Source: an uncultured Gemmatimonadota bacterium
GTDB taxonomy: Bacteria; Gemmatimonadota; Gemmatimonadetes; Longimicrobiales; Longimicrobiaceae
DNA: 46,814 nucleotides
NCBI GenBank assembly: GCA_902805735.1
Contig: CADCTW010000141.1
Coordinates: 1 to 46,814 of the forward strand
Direction: 5' to 3'
In this document: positions 6,719 to 16,084 of the stretch, one piece after another
Position numbering within the stretch: position 1 is the stretch's first letter
Layout of the letters: the number at the start of each line of letters is the position of its first letter
Made by a program: the position numbers and the translations under genes
The notes under the pieces: generated by a model
What the model saw: only the letters and a program-made list of their open reading frames with translations
What the model was told of the DNA's origin: nothing
Database searches by the model: none

Positions 6719-9243
6719 GCACCGAGCCGCACGACCCGCTGAACCCCCCCGACCCCGAGCTCGAGAGCGCGCGCGGCGGCGTCCCCGCGGACCAGCCGGA
6801 GGTCGCGGAGCGCGGCACCCCCGTGGTGGACCACGCCCCGTCGCACGCCGGCGAGCCCGTCCCCATCTACGGCGACCGCGCGGAGAAGGCGCTCCCGCTC
6901 AACTTCATCGGCACGCGGCAGCGCAAGACGGACGGGCTGGAGAAGTCCACCGGCCGCGCGCGCTACACGGACGACCTGGTGTTCCCGGGGATGCTGCACG
7001 GCAAGATCCTCCGCTCGCCGCACCCGCACGCCCTCATCCGCTCCATCGACACCTCCGCCGCGCTGGCGCTGCCCGGCGTGTTCGCCGTGGTGACGGGCGA
7101 CGAGATGCCCATCCCCTTCGGCATCATCGTGTGGACGCCGGACGAGCAGGCGCTGGCCACGGACAGGGTGCGCTACATCGGCGACGCCGTGGCGGCGGTC
7201 GCCGCGGCCGACGAGGACACGGCCAACCGCGCGCTGGGGCTGATCCGCGTGGAGTACGAGGTGCTGGAGGCGATCCTCGACCCGTTCGAGTCCGCGCGGC
7301 GCACCGACGTGCAGATCCACGAAGCGAAGAAGGCGGGGCACAACGGCAACATCTCCAAGATCGTGAAGCTGGAGTTCGGCGAGGTGGACCGCGGGCTGGC
7401 CGAGAGCGACGTGGTGGTGGAGGGGGAGTACTTCTTCGAGGGGACCACGCACACCCCCATCGAGCCGCACTGCGCCGTGGGGCAGTGGGAGGAGGGGGGC
7501 GCCCCCGGCGGGCGGCTGACCGTGTGGTCGTCCACGCAGGTGCCGCACTACCTGCACCGCGAGCTGGCCAAGGTGCTGGAGCTGGACCCGGCCAGGGTGC
7601 GCGTGGTGCAGCCGCACGTGGGCGGCGGCTTCGGCGGCAAGAGCGAGCCGTTCGACCTGGAGTTCTGCGTGGCCAAGCTGGCCATGAAGACGGGGCGCCC
7701 GGTCAAGATCCTCTACACCCGCGAGGAGGTGTTCCTGGCCCACCGCGGCCGGCACCCCTTCCACATGAAATACCGCGTGGGCGCCACGGCGGACGGCAAG
7801 CTGAAGTCGGTGGACGCAAAGACGCTGCTGGACGGCGGCGCCTACTCGTCGTTCGGGCTGGTGACCACGTACTACAGCGGCCAGCTCCTGGCCGCGCCCT
7901 ACGAGATCCCGGCGTACCGCTTCAACTCCACCCGCGTCTTCACCAACAAGCCGGCGTGCGGGCCCAAGCGCGGGCACGGCAGCGTGCAGCCGCGCTTCGC
8001 CTTCGAGGTGTCGCTGGACAAGCTGGCCGAGCACCTCCGCATCGACCCCATCGAGCTGCGCCGCCGCAACTTCATGGGAAGCTTCCGCCGCACCGTCAAC
8101 GAGCTGCGCGTGACCTCCAACGGGTTCATGGAGTGCCTGGACGCGGTGGAGCGGGCGAGCGGATGGCGCGAGCGGCGCGGGAAGCTGGGCTATGGGCGCG
8201 GGCTGGGCGTGGCCGGATCGTGCTACATCTCCGGCACCAACTACCCCATCTACCCCAACCGCATGCCGCAGTCCGCCGTGCAGCTCCAGGTGGACCGCTC
8301 GGGGCGGGTGGCCGTCTTTTCCGGCGCGTCGGACATCGGGCAGGGCTCCACCTCGCTCGTCGCCTACATCGTCTGCGAGGAGCTGGGGGTGCCGCTGGAC
8401 TACGTGCGCGTGCTCCCCTCGGACACGGACTTCACCCCCGTGGACCTGGGGAGCTACTCGTCTCGTGTGACGTTCATGCTGGGCAACGCGTGTGTGGATG
8501 CGGCGCGCAAGGTCAAAGCGCTGGTGCAGGACGCGGTGGGCGAGGAGTGGGGGATCCCGCCGAAGCGCGTGCTCCTGGCCGGCGGCCAGGCGATGGACGG
8601 CCAGGACACGGGGCGCAACATGCCCATCGTGAAAGCGTTCAACCTGGCCGAGTCCAAGCACGGCACGCTGGGCTCCGTGGGCTCGTACAACACGCCGGGC
8701 GACGTGCACGGCGAGTACCGCGGCGGCACCATCGGGGCGTCGCCGGCGTACTCGTTCACGGCGCACGTGGCCGAGGTGGAGGTGGACGAGGAGACGGGGT
8801 TCGTGGAGGTGAAGACGGTGTGGGTGGCGCACGACTGCGGCCGCGCTCTAAATCCCACGATCGTGGAGGGGCAGATCGAGGGCTCGGCGTACATGGGCTT
8901 CGGCGAGGCGCTGATGGAGCAGCACGTGTTCAAGGACGCGGCGCACGGGCGGGCGGGCCTCCACGACGGCCCCTCGCTCCTGGACTACCGCGTCCCCACC
9001 TCGCTGGACACGCCGGACCTCCAGGCGCTGATCGTGGAGTCCATCGACCCGGAGGGCCCGTACGGCGCCAAGGAAGCGGGCGAGGGGCCGCTGCACTCCA
9101 CCATCCCCGCCATCGCCAACGCCATCTACGACGCCGTGGGCGTGCGCATGGACTCCCTCCCCTTCTCGCCCCCCCGCGTCTGGCGCGCGCTGCAGGAAAA
9201 GGCCGCCCGCGCGCGGGAGCCCGAGCGCATCGCCGCGGACTGA
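6715..9243 (+). CDS. Molybdopterin-binding large subunit of xanthine-dehydrogenase-family hydroxylase
   Basis: An 842-residue catalytic subunit that hydroxylates or dehydrogenates an unknown substrate at a molybdenum cofactor. Visible family motifs: VGGGFGGK near the middle, RGHGSVQ at the cofactor loop, GQGS in the C-terminal half, and KEAGEGPLHS with the likely catalytic Glu790. The CO-dehydrogenase signature AYRCSFR is absent (CGPKRGHG stands there), so it is not a form I CO dehydrogenase; a 4-hydroxybenzoyl-CoA reductase-like or other aldehyde/aromatic hydroxylase is possible. The first 65 residues are acidic and proline-rich, before the family core begins near NFIGTRQRKTDG. It starts inside the stop codon of the Fe-S subunit gene. 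Confidence 0.9.
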   Translation: MSTEPHDPLNPPDPELESARGGVPADQPEVAERGTPVVDHAPSHAGEPVPIYGDRAEKALPLNFIGTRQRKTDGLEKSTGRARYTDDLVFPGMLHGKILRSPHPHALIRSIDTSAALALPGVFAVVTGDEMPIPFGIIVWTPDEQALATDRVRYIGDAVAAVAAADEDTANRALGLIRVEYEVLEAILDPFESARRTDVQIHEAKKAGHNGNISKIVKLEFGEVDRGLAESDVVVEGEYFFEGTTHTPIEPHCAVGQWEEGGAPGGRLTVWSSTQVPHYLHRELAKVLELDPARVRVVQPHVGGGFGGKSEPFDLEFCVAKLAMKTGRPVKILYTREEVFLAHRGRHPFHMKYRVGATADGKLKSVDAKTLLDGGAYSSFGLVTTYYSGQLLAAPYEIPAYRFNSTRVFTNKPACGPKRGHGSVQPRFAFEVSLDKLAEHLRIDPIELRRRNFMGSFRRTVNELRVTSNGFMECLDAVERASGWRERRGKLGYGRGLGVAGSCYISGTNYPIYPNRMPQSAVQLQVDRSGRVAVFSGASDIGQGSTSLVAYIVCEELGVPLDYVRVLPSDTDFTPVDLGSYSSRVTFMLGNACVDAARKVKALVQDAVGEEWGIPPKRVLLAGGQAMDGQDTGRNMPIVKAFNLAESKHGTLGSVGSYNTPGDVHGEYRGGTIGASPAYSFTAHVAEVEVDEETGFVEVKTVWVAHDCGRALNPTIVEGQIEGSAYMGFGEALMEQHVFKDAAHGRAGLHDGPSLLDYRVPTSLDTPDLQALIVESIDPEGPYGAKEAGEGPLHSTIPAIANAIYDAVGVRMDSLPFSPPRVWRALQEKAARAREPERIAAD

Positions 9244-9252
9244 GGTACCCCC

Positions 9253-9804
9253 ATGAAGATCCTGAAGCTGCCCCGTGAGGCGACCGTCGAAGATCTGTAC
9301 GAGCTGGACGAGAAGGGTGAGATCGTAAACGGAGAGATCGTCCTGATGACCCCGACCGGGTTCCTTCCCCATCGCGCGGCCCTGAACGTCACTTTCCACC
9401 TCCGGCAGCTGGAAGCGACGCAGGGCGGGTACGCGATCGGGGATGGTGCGGCCTTCGTGGTCGACCTCCCGCACCGCCAGTCGTTCAGCCCTGATGCGGC
9501 CTGGTACACGGGCGAGCCCACCGGCGGCAGGTTTATGCAGGGGGCCCCGGTGTTTGCGGTCGAGGTACGCAGCGAGGGCGACTACGGCCTGCGCGCGGAA
9601 CGCGAGATGATGGCCAAGCGCGCGGACTACTTCGCCGCGGGCACGTCGGTGGTGTGGGACGTGGACGTATTGCGCGAGCAGGTGGTGCGCGTCTATCGCT
9701 CCACGGAGCCAGACACGCCGGTCATCTACCACCGCGGCGAGACGGCCGAGGCGGAGCCGGCGGTTCCCGGGTGGCGGTTCCCGGTCGAGCGGCTCTGGAA
9801 CTGA
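9253..9804 (+). CDS. Uma2-family (DUF820) endonuclease-like protein
   Basis: A 183-residue protein of the Uma2/DUF820 family, which has a PD-(D/E)XK nuclease fold. The core is visible: SFSPDAAWY with Asp81, then PVFAVEVRSEGD with Glu104, where a variant VEVRS replaces the more common VEVLSPSD. These genes are abundant in cyanobacteria and other large genomes; their biological job is not established. It sits 9 bases behind the hydroxylase gene with a GAGG ribosome site overlapping that stop codon, so it is probably co-transcribed, though a functional link is not evident. Confidence 0.85.
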   Translation: MKILKLPREATVEDLYELDEKGEIVNGEIVLMTPTGFLPHRAALNVTFHLRQLEATQGGYAIGDGAAFVVDLPHRQSFSPDAAWYTGEPTGGRFMQGAPVFAVEVRSEGDYGLRAEREMMAKRADYFAAGTSVVWDVDVLREQVVRVYRSTEPDTPVIYHRGETAEAEPAVPGWRFPVERLWN

Positions 9805-9807
9805 TTG

Positions 9808-9867
9808 CCTCGCACAGAGACACAGAGGCACAGAGAACCACGCCTCCTCTGTGTCTCTGTGTGAGCC
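9808..9867. repeat. Family A repeat, complete hairpin
   Basis: Left arm CTCGCACAGAGACACAGAGG and right arm CTCTGTGTCTCTGTGTGAG around a short non-pairing centre. Confidence 0.88.
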
Positions 9868-9894
9868 CGCTGTTAGCCGCAATCCGGAGCACCG

Positions 9895-10488
9895 ATGCGC
9901 CGCCTTCCGCTCTTTCCGCTGCCGGTGGTGCTGTTTCCCGGCGGGCCGATGCCGCTGCACGTGTTCGAGCCGCGCTACCGGCAGATGGTGGCGCACTGCG
10001 TGGAGGGAGACCGCACCTTCGGTCTGCTGTACCACGACCCGGACTTGGAGGGGCCCTTCCTGGTGGAGCCGGGGCGCGTGGGGTGCACGGCCGAGATCCT
10101 CAACTACCAGCCGCTCCCCGACGGGCGCTCGCTGGTGCTGGTGCGCGGGGGCGAGCGGTTCGAGGTGGAGGACGGCATCGAGTCGCCCAACCTGTACTGG
10201 GAGTGCGTGGCCACGCCGTACACCGACGCCGGCACACCCGTCCCGCGCAGCCGGCGGCGGCGCGCCATCGGGCTCTTCTACGAGGTGCTGGAGCACGTGG
10301 TGGGGCACCCCCGGCCCTTCCCCGAGATCGACGAGGAGGCCGAGACGGCGTTCCAGCTCGCGCAGGCCATCCGCGTGGACCCGGCGTGGCAGCAGCGCCT
10401 CCTGGAGTCGCGCTCGGAGGCGGAGCGGCTGGAGCAGGTGGAAGGGCTGCTGCGCGCCGTGCTGGAAGCCGGGCCGGACGTGGACTGA
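9895..10488 (+). CDS. Lon N-terminal (substrate-binding) domain protein
   Basis: A 197-residue stand-alone protein with the Lon N-terminal (PUA-like) domain. It opens with LPLFPLPVVLFPGGPMPLHV, continues FEPRYRQMV and is followed by a helical C-terminal half. It lacks the AAA+ and protease domains of Lon. Such proteins are widespread; the domain binds unfolded protein in Lon, but the role of the isolated form is unknown. Length agrees with the stand-alone family. It has no obvious operon partner. Confidence 0.88.
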   Translation: MRRLPLFPLPVVLFPGGPMPLHVFEPRYRQMVAHCVEGDRTFGLLYHDPDLEGPFLVEPGRVGCTAEILNYQPLPDGRSLVLVRGGERFEVEDGIESPNLYWECVATPYTDAGTPVPRSRRRRAIGLFYEVLEHVVGHPRPFPEIDEEAETAFQLAQAIRVDPAWQQRLLESRSEAERLEQVEGLLRAVLEAGPDVD

Positions 10489-10541
10489 CCGGATCGGATT
10501 TACACGGACCGGGCCGGCGGTGCTCGCGGCGGCCGCGCCCA

Positions 10542-10673
10542 GGAGCGGATTGAAATGGCCGCTGGAACGGCGCGTAGTGCCCCTGCGGGCACTGTTGTCC
10601 TCCGGTCCGGAGCTGCGGAAAACAGTCCGCGTAGCGGACTTCGCGTAGGTCCAGCGGCGATTTCAATCGCTCC
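10542..10673. repeat. Large imperfect palindrome (about 130 bp)
   Basis: The outer arms GGAGCGGATTGAAATGGCCG (10542-10561) and CGGCGATTTCAATCGCTCC (10655-10673) are complementary apart from one extra G and one mismatch. Inside are smaller hairpins, such as GTGCCC-CTGC-GGGCAC and TCCGC-GTA-GCGGA. No protein is predicted. It looks like a dispersed, REP-like structural element, but only one copy lies in this window. Confidence 0.7.
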
Positions 10674-10720
10674 TGGACCGTGTGTGACACATACCTGTTC
10701 CCCAACAGCGGAGACACAGA

Positions 10721-11623
10721 GTGGACTTTTCGCCTGATCCGATCGGCCGGCGGGAGCTGCTGAGGCGCGCGGCGCTCGCGGCGGGGGCGCTGGTGGCGCT
10801 CCCGGGGTTCACGCTGGCGCCGGACGACCGCGCGCGCCTGGCGGGGTGGGTGCGCACGCTGCGCGCGGAAGGGCTCGCCTCCGCGCGCGTGCCGCTGGGG
10901 CGCGCTACCGCACGCGTGGGGGAGCTGGCGCTGGGGTCGCCGTACGTGGCCGGGATGCTGGACGCGTACGCCAGGGACGGCGGCGATCCGCGCGCCGAGC
11001 CGCTCACGCTGGACCTGTCGCGCTTCGACTGCGTGCTCCTGGTGGAAGGGTGCCTGGCGGTGGCGCGCGCGGCGGCGGCGGGCGGCGGGTGGAACGGCTT
11101 CGCGCGCGCGGTGGAGCGGATGCGCTACCGCGGCGGCGTGCGCGACGGGTACGCCAGCCGCCTCCACTACTTCAGCGAGTGGATCGCGGACAACGCCCGC
11201 CGGGGGCTGCTGCGCGACCTGAGCGCCGAGCTGGGCGGCACGCGCGACGAGCGCCCCCTGCGCTTCATGACCGAGCACCGCGGCAGCTACCCCGCCCTGC
11301 GCCACGAGCCCACCTTCCGCGCCATCGCCGCGCGCGAGCGCGAGCTGGATTCCATGCCGCGCATCGTGGTGCCCACCGAACGCATCGCGGCGGTGCAGCA
11401 CCGCATCCAGACGGGCGACGTGCTGGCCTTCGCCACCCGGATCGAGGGGCTGGACGCCACGCACACCGGCTTCGCCTACCGCGACCGCGCGGGGGTGATG
11501 CGGGTGCTGCACGCGCCCCTTTCCGGCGGCGCCGTGGAGGTGAGCCGGCGCACGCTGCCGGAGTACGTGGCCGCCATCCGCAACTCCACGGGGATCATGG
11601 TGGCCAGGCCGCTGCGGGGGTAA
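10721..11623 (+). CDS. DUF1460-type N-acetylmuramoyl-L-alanine amidase-like protein, Tat-like signal
   Basis: A 300-residue protein starting with GTG, with GGAG about 10 bases upstream. The N-terminus RRELLRRAALAAGALVALPG looks like a twin-arginine or Sec signal. The body resembles the DUF1460 (N-acetylmuramoyl-L-alanine amidase-like) branch of the NlpC/P60 papain-like fold: catalytic Cys104 in RFDCVLLVEG and His248 in THTGF are in the expected order. It probably acts on peptidoglycan peptides in the periplasm. It stands alone between two repeats. Confidence 0.78.
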   Translation: MDFSPDPIGRRELLRRAALAAGALVALPGFTLAPDDRARLAGWVRTLRAEGLASARVPLGRATARVGELALGSPYVAGMLDAYARDGGDPRAEPLTLDLSRFDCVLLVEGCLAVARAAAAGGGWNGFARAVERMRYRGGVRDGYASRLHYFSEWIADNARRGLLRDLSAELGGTRDERPLRFMTEHRGSYPALRHEPTFRAIAARERELDSMPRIVVPTERIAAVQHRIQTGDVLAFATRIEGLDATHTGFAYRDRAGVMRVLHAPLSGGAVEVSRRTLPEYVAAIRNSTGIMVARPLRG

Positions 11624-11627
11624 GCGG

Positions 11628-11682
11628 CGGGAGGCACACGGAGGCGCAGAGACATGCGTTCCGTGCCTCCGTGCGAGCCCCC
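11628..11682. repeat. Family A repeat, degenerate hairpin
   Basis: GGAGGCACACGGAGGCGCAG then GACATGCGTT and CCGTGCCTCCGTGCGAGCC. The arms are shorter and more diverged than in other copies. Confidence 0.75.
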
Positions 11683-11686
11683 GCTG

Positions 11687-11716
11687 TTGACTTCGCATGA
11701 TCGTACCCGTTATAGA
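11687..11716 (+). promoter_or_regulatory. Candidate promoter of the susCD pair
   Basis: TTGACT at 11687-11692 and TATAGA at 11711-11716 with an 18-base spacer (17 if the -10 is read as TTATAG), about 50 bases before the susC-like start. Confidence 0.5.
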
Positions 11717-11765
11717 CCACGTGCGCCCCGCGGCGCATCTCCCACTTCTCACAGGGAAGGTATCG

Positions 11766-14696
11766 ATGTACCTAACTCGTCTGCGCCGGAAGCTCGGTGC
11801 GGCCCTCCTCCTCTGCGCAGGCCTCATGGGCGCGGAGCTGGAAGCACAGGGAACCTACTCCATCCAGGGGACGGTGGTGGACGCCACCAGCCGCCGGGCC
11901 CTGGCCGGGGTGACCGTGGCGCTGCGCGGCCAGGGCGCCCGCACCGTCACCGACAACGGCGGCCGCTACACGCTCACCGCGGCGGTGCCGGCGGGGAGCT
12001 ACAGCGTGGTGTTCACCCAGGTGGGCCGCGGCGAGGCCGTGCGCGCCGTGACGCTGGGCGACAGCCGCGCGGTGCAGCTCGGCGCAACGCCGCTCAGCGA
12101 GAGCGCGCTGCAGCTGGAAGCGCTGGTGGTGACGGGGAGCGGCGTGGAGACCGAGCGCAAGGCCATCGGCAACGCCGTCTCCACCGTGAACGCGGAGCAG
12201 CTCGCCGGGTCCGGCGCGCAGAACATCGACGCGGCGCTCTCGGGCAAGATCGCCGGGGCGCAGGTGAACCTGACCTCCGGCACGCCGGGGGCGGGCGCCT
12301 CGGTGCGCCTGCGGGGCACCAGCTCCATCATCGGCGGGGCGGAGCCGCTGTACATCGTCGACGGCGTGATCATCGACAACAGCAGCGACCAGCTCATCAA
12401 CTTCGGCTACCGGTCCAACCCCACCAACCGCCTGGCCGACCTCAACCCCAACGACATCGAGCGGGTGGAGGTGCTCAAGGGCGCCGCCGCCGCCGCGCTG
12501 TACGGGTCGCGCGCCAACAACGGCGTCATCCAGATCTTCACGCGGCGTGGGCGCGCCGGGCGCCCGCAGGTGAGCGTGGGGCAGCGCGTGGGGCGCAGCG
12601 AGCTCACGCGCCGGCTCAACTTCAACGACTACCCGTTCAACGAGAAGGGGGAGCCGGTCCAGCGCTTCGACAACCAGGACTTCATCTTCCGCGACGCCCT
12701 CACCGTGGAGACCAACGCCTCGGTGTCCGGCGGCTCGGAGGGCACGCAGTACTTCCTCTCCGCCGACTACGCGGACCAGGAAGGGATCATGCGCGGCTCC
12801 GACTTCCAGAAGATCGGGGTGCGCCTGAACCTGGACCAGTCGGTGGGCGGGTGGCTGCGGCTCTCGGGCGGCGCCAACTACGTGACCAGCGAGGCGTCGC
12901 TGGTGACCAACGGCGAGCAGGGCGTGGGCGGCCTCCTCACCTCCATCGTCTTCACCCCCACGGACGTGGACCTGCGGGCCAGGGACCCGGAGACGGGGCG
13001 CTACCGCAACGCCGCCTTCGTCTTCCCCAACCCGCTGGAAGTGATCGAGACCTGGCAGGCGCCGCAGGACGTGAGCCGCTTCGTGGGCTCGTTCCAGGCC
13101 CGCGCCACCCCCATCGAGGGCGGCTCGCTGGAGTTCCGGATGGGCTACGACACGTACAGCCAGGAGACCTCGCTGTACATCCCCCGCGGCAGCGCGGCGG
13201 CGGGAGCGCCGCTGGGGAGCGCCCAGGCCGTGCTGCGCAACCAGTACCTGCTCAACAACGACCTGGTGGGCAACTACCGCTTCGGGCTGGGGGCGCTGCA
13301 GCTCACCAGCACGGCGGGGGTCAACCACACGTACACCAACGCCCGCAACGTGGTGGCCAGCGCCAGCGACCTCACGCTGACGACGGAGCTGGTGCGCGGC
13401 GCGCAGACCACCTCCAGCCAGAACCGCTTCGAGACGGCCACGCTGGGGATCTTCGGCCAGCAGCAGGTGGGCTGGCGCGACCGGCTGTACCTGACGGGTG
13501 CCCTGCGCGCCGACGCGGCCAGCACCTTTGGCGCGGACGAGCGCTGGCAGCTCTACCCCAAGGTGAGCGGCTCGTACCTGGTCTCCGAAGAGCCGTTCTG
13601 GGAAAATTCGGTGCTGGGCCGCTGGTTCGACAGCTTCCGCGTGCGCGCGGCGCTGGGCTACGCCGGCAGCCAGCCGGGCGGCGCGTACGACCGCTTCTCG
13701 CTGTACAACCAGGCGGTCAACATCACCCGGCAGGGGCTGGTGCACTCGCCGCGCGCCGGCAACCCGTCGCTCAAGCCGGAGCGCCAGCGCGAGGTGGAGG
13801 CCGGCTTCGACGCGTCGTTCCTGGACGAGCGGCTGGGGGTCACCTTCACGTACTACGACCAGTACGTCACCGACCTCCTCCTTCCGCGTCCGTTCACCCC
13901 CAGCACCGGCTACTTCGACGTGCTGGACAACGTGGGCGAGCTGAGCAACCGGGGGATGGAGCTGGAGCTGCGCTCCACCAACGTCGACCGGCCCCGCTTC
14001 GGCTGGAACACCACCTTCATCTACTCGCACAACCGCAACCGGGTGGAGAAGCTGGCGGGCACCGCCTTCGCCTCCACCAGCGGCTACCCCACGCGCGTGG
14101 CCGAGGGGTACGCGCTGGGCGAGTTCTGGATGCCCACCTTCCGCCGTGACTCGGCGGGCAACATCCTGCTCAACGAGGCCGGCAACCCGCTCCCGTCGCT
14201 GACGCCGGAGTTCGTGGGGAGCCCGTGGCCGGATTTCAACGCGTCGCTCACCAACGAGTTCCGCGTGGGGAGCCGCCTCACGGCCGGCTTCCAGCTGGAC
14301 GGGGCCTTTGGGCAGCAGGTGTGGAACCAGACGCGCCGCATCATGGACCGCTTCCAGGCCGGCGAGCTGTACGAGCGCCAGCTTCGCGGCGAGGTGACCA
14401 ACGCCTACCGCCTGGCCTACTTCGGCATCCAGAGCGAGTACCTGGAAGACGGCAGCTACGTGAAGCTGCGCGAGGCGTCGCTGCGCTACAACGCCGGGCG
14501 CGGGCTGGCGCGGGCCATCGGCGCGGGCAACCTGCAGTTCGAGCTGATCGGCCGAAACCTGCACACCTGGACCGAGTACACGGGCTACGACCCGGAGATC
14601 AACCTGTTCGGGGCCGCCACGGCCGCCCGCGGGATCGACTTCGCCGTGTACCCGGTGCCGCGTACCGTCACGCTGGGCATGCGGGCCACCTACTGA
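11766..14696 (+). CDS. SusC/RagA-family TonB-linked outer membrane transporter
   Basis: A 976-residue outer-membrane receptor. It has a signal peptide (LRRKLGAALLLCAGLM, cleavage near LEAQ), a carboxypeptidase-regulatory-like domain (about 28-115), a plug domain with the SusC signature GTSSIIGGAEPLYIVDGV and the VEVLKGAAAAALYGSRANNG segment, then a beta-barrel ending in the aromatic Tyr typical of such porins. With the SusD-like lipoprotein it imports a glycan or other large nutrient using TonB energy. The start at 11766 has AGGGAAGG before it and gives a clean signal peptide. No glycoside hydrolase or regulator is next to the pair, so the substrate cannot be inferred. Confidence 0.93.
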   Translation: MYLTRLRRKLGAALLLCAGLMGAELEAQGTYSIQGTVVDATSRRALAGVTVALRGQGARTVTDNGGRYTLTAAVPAGSYSVVFTQVGRGEAVRAVTLGDSRAVQLGATPLSESALQLEALVVTGSGVETERKAIGNAVSTVNAEQLAGSGAQNIDAALSGKIAGAQVNLTSGTPGAGASVRLRGTSSIIGGAEPLYIVDGVIIDNSSDQLINFGYRSNPTNRLADLNPNDIERVEVLKGAAAAALYGSRANNGVIQIFTRRGRAGRPQVSVGQRVGRSELTRRLNFNDYPFNEKGEPVQRFDNQDFIFRDALTVETNASVSGGSEGTQYFLSADYADQEGIMRGSDFQKIGVRLNLDQSVGGWLRLSGGANYVTSEASLVTNGEQGVGGLLTSIVFTPTDVDLRARDPETGRYRNAAFVFPNPLEVIETWQAPQDVSRFVGSFQARATPIEGGSLEFRMGYDTYSQETSLYIPRGSAAAGAPLGSAQAVLRNQYLLNNDLVGNYRFGLGALQLTSTAGVNHTYTNARNVVASASDLTLTTELVRGAQTTSSQNRFETATLGIFGQQQVGWRDRLYLTGALRADAASTFGADERWQLYPKVSGSYLVSEEPFWENSVLGRWFDSFRVRAALGYAGSQPGGAYDRFSLYNQAVNITRQGLVHSPRAGNPSLKPERQREVEAGFDASFLDERLGVTFTYYDQYVTDLLLPRPFTPSTGYFDVLDNVGELSNRGMELELRSTNVDRPRFGWNTTFIYSHNRNRVEKLAGTAFASTSGYPTRVAEGYALGEFWMPTFRRDSAGNILLNEAGNPLPSLTPEFVGSPWPDFNASLTNEFRVGSRLTAGFQLDGAFGQQVWNQTRRIMDRFQAGELYERQLRGEVTNAYRLAYFGIQSEYLEDGSYVKLREASLRYNAGRGLARAIGAGNLQFELIGRNLHTWTEYTGYDPEINLFGAATAARGIDFAVYPVPRTVTLGMRATY

Positions 14697-14712
14697 GCCA
14701 CGGGACTCTCTG

Positions 14713-15990
14713 ATGATGAAGATGAAGCGATACGGGCCGCAGGCGCTCGCCCTGGCCGCCGCGCTGGCGCTGGGGGGGTGCACGCTGGACTTCGACAACC
14801 CCAACGAGCCCACCGAAGAGGACGTCTTCGCCACGGCCGAGGGGATCCGCACGGTGGCCGTGGGGCTGCAGGCCGAGTACGGCGACCAGATCGGCGACCC
14901 CACCTACGTCACCGGCCTGGTGACCGAGGAGATCGGCGCCGCCGACGGCACCTTCGCCAGCTACCAGGACGTGGACCACGGCCGTCCCCTGGACCGCAAC
15001 ACGGACATCGCGGGGGCGCCCTGGCGGGGGATGTACCGCGTGGTGAAGCTTTCCAACGACCTGCTGGAGGCGCTCCCCGCCGCCACCATGCCGGCGGCCA
15101 CGCGCACGCAGATCAGCTCCATCGCCAAGCTGCACAAGGCGATGGCGCTGGGCAACCTGATCATGATGTACGAGCGTATCCCGCTGGAGGTGGGCCCCAC
15201 CAGCCCGGCCTTCGCGGACCGCCCGGCGGTGCTGGCGGAGATCCTGCGCCTCCTGAACGAGGCGCGCACCGAGATCGCCACGGTGCCGGCGGCCACCGAC
15301 ACCTCCACCATCCCGGCCGCGGGCTTCAACCTGCGCAACACCATCGAGGCCATGATCGCCCGCTACTCGCTGGTCGCGGGCGACTACAACGGCGCCATCA
15401 CCGCGGCGCAGCGGGTGAACCTGGGCGTCCTCTCGGAGTTGCGCTACGCGGCTCCGGCGGACCGCAACCCGCTCAACAACCTGTGGTACCGCTCGGGCAA
15501 CGCGTACCGCATGCGCCCGGAGCAGGCGTTCCGCCTGAACGCCGAGGCGGGCGACCGGCGCGTGCCCTTCTGGGTGCGCGCGGCCTCGGTGAACGGCGGC
15601 GAGGGCCAGGTGCTGGACGAGCACGCCAAGTACTCCACCGACACCACCTCCATCCCGTACTACCTGCCGGACGAGATGCGGCTGATCCAGGCCGAGGCGT
15701 ACGCCCGCACCAACCGCCTGGGCGAGGCGGCGACGCTGGTGAACGCGGTGCGCACGCAGTGCACGCCCTCCGTGGTGGGCGAGCCGGCCGCGTGCCTCCC
15801 CGCCCTCTCCGCCGAGGAGCTGGACACGCGCGACGAGTTGCTGGCCGAGATCCTGAAGCAGCGCGGCTACGAGCTGTACCTGCAGAACCTGCGCTGGGAG
15901 GACCTGCGGCGCTTCGGCCGGCCGGTGAAGTACACGTGGAACGCGTATCCGCTCACGGAGTGCGATCTCAACGTGAACGCGCCCTGCTGA
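14713..15990 (+). CDS. SusD/RagB-family nutrient-binding outer membrane lipoprotein
   Basis: A 425-residue lipoprotein with an N-terminal signal ending in the lipobox LALGGC (acylated Cys23), followed by the SusD-like helical (TPR-type) fold. Conserved family features include FDNPNEPTEEDVF after the lipid anchor and the C-terminal ILKQRGYELYLQNLRWEDLRRFG region. It forms the lid on the SusC-like barrel encoded 16 bases upstream, and the two are certainly one operon. Length is on the short side for SusD (often 450-600) but within the range of this branch. Confidence 0.92.
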   Translation: MMKMKRYGPQALALAAALALGGCTLDFDNPNEPTEEDVFATAEGIRTVAVGLQAEYGDQIGDPTYVTGLVTEEIGAADGTFASYQDVDHGRPLDRNTDIAGAPWRGMYRVVKLSNDLLEALPAATMPAATRTQISSIAKLHKAMALGNLIMMYERIPLEVGPTSPAFADRPAVLAEILRLLNEARTEIATVPAATDTSTIPAAGFNLRNTIEAMIARYSLVAGDYNGAITAAQRVNLGVLSELRYAAPADRNPLNNLWYRSGNAYRMRPEQAFRLNAEAGDRRVPFWVRAASVNGGEGQVLDEHAKYSTDTTSIPYYLPDEMRLIQAEAYARTNRLGEAATLVNAVRTQCTPSVVGEPAACLPALSAEELDTRDELLAEILKQRGYELYLQNLRWEDLRRFGRPVKYTWNAYPLTECDLNVNAPC

Positions 15991-15997
15991 ACTGATT

Positions 15998-16072
15998 GGG
16001 CTCACACAGAGGCACAGAGGCACAGAGGCACAGAGGAGAACTTCTTCTCTGTGCCTCTGTGTCTCTGTGTGT
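15998..16072. repeat. Family A repeat, complete hairpin with extra units
   Basis: The left arm contains three successive GGCACAGA units after CTCACACAGA; the right arm is CTCTGTGCCTCTGTGTCTCT. The extra units suggest growth or loss of the short CACAGAGG unit within copies. Confidence 0.9.
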
Positions 16073-16084
16073 TACCGTATCTGG

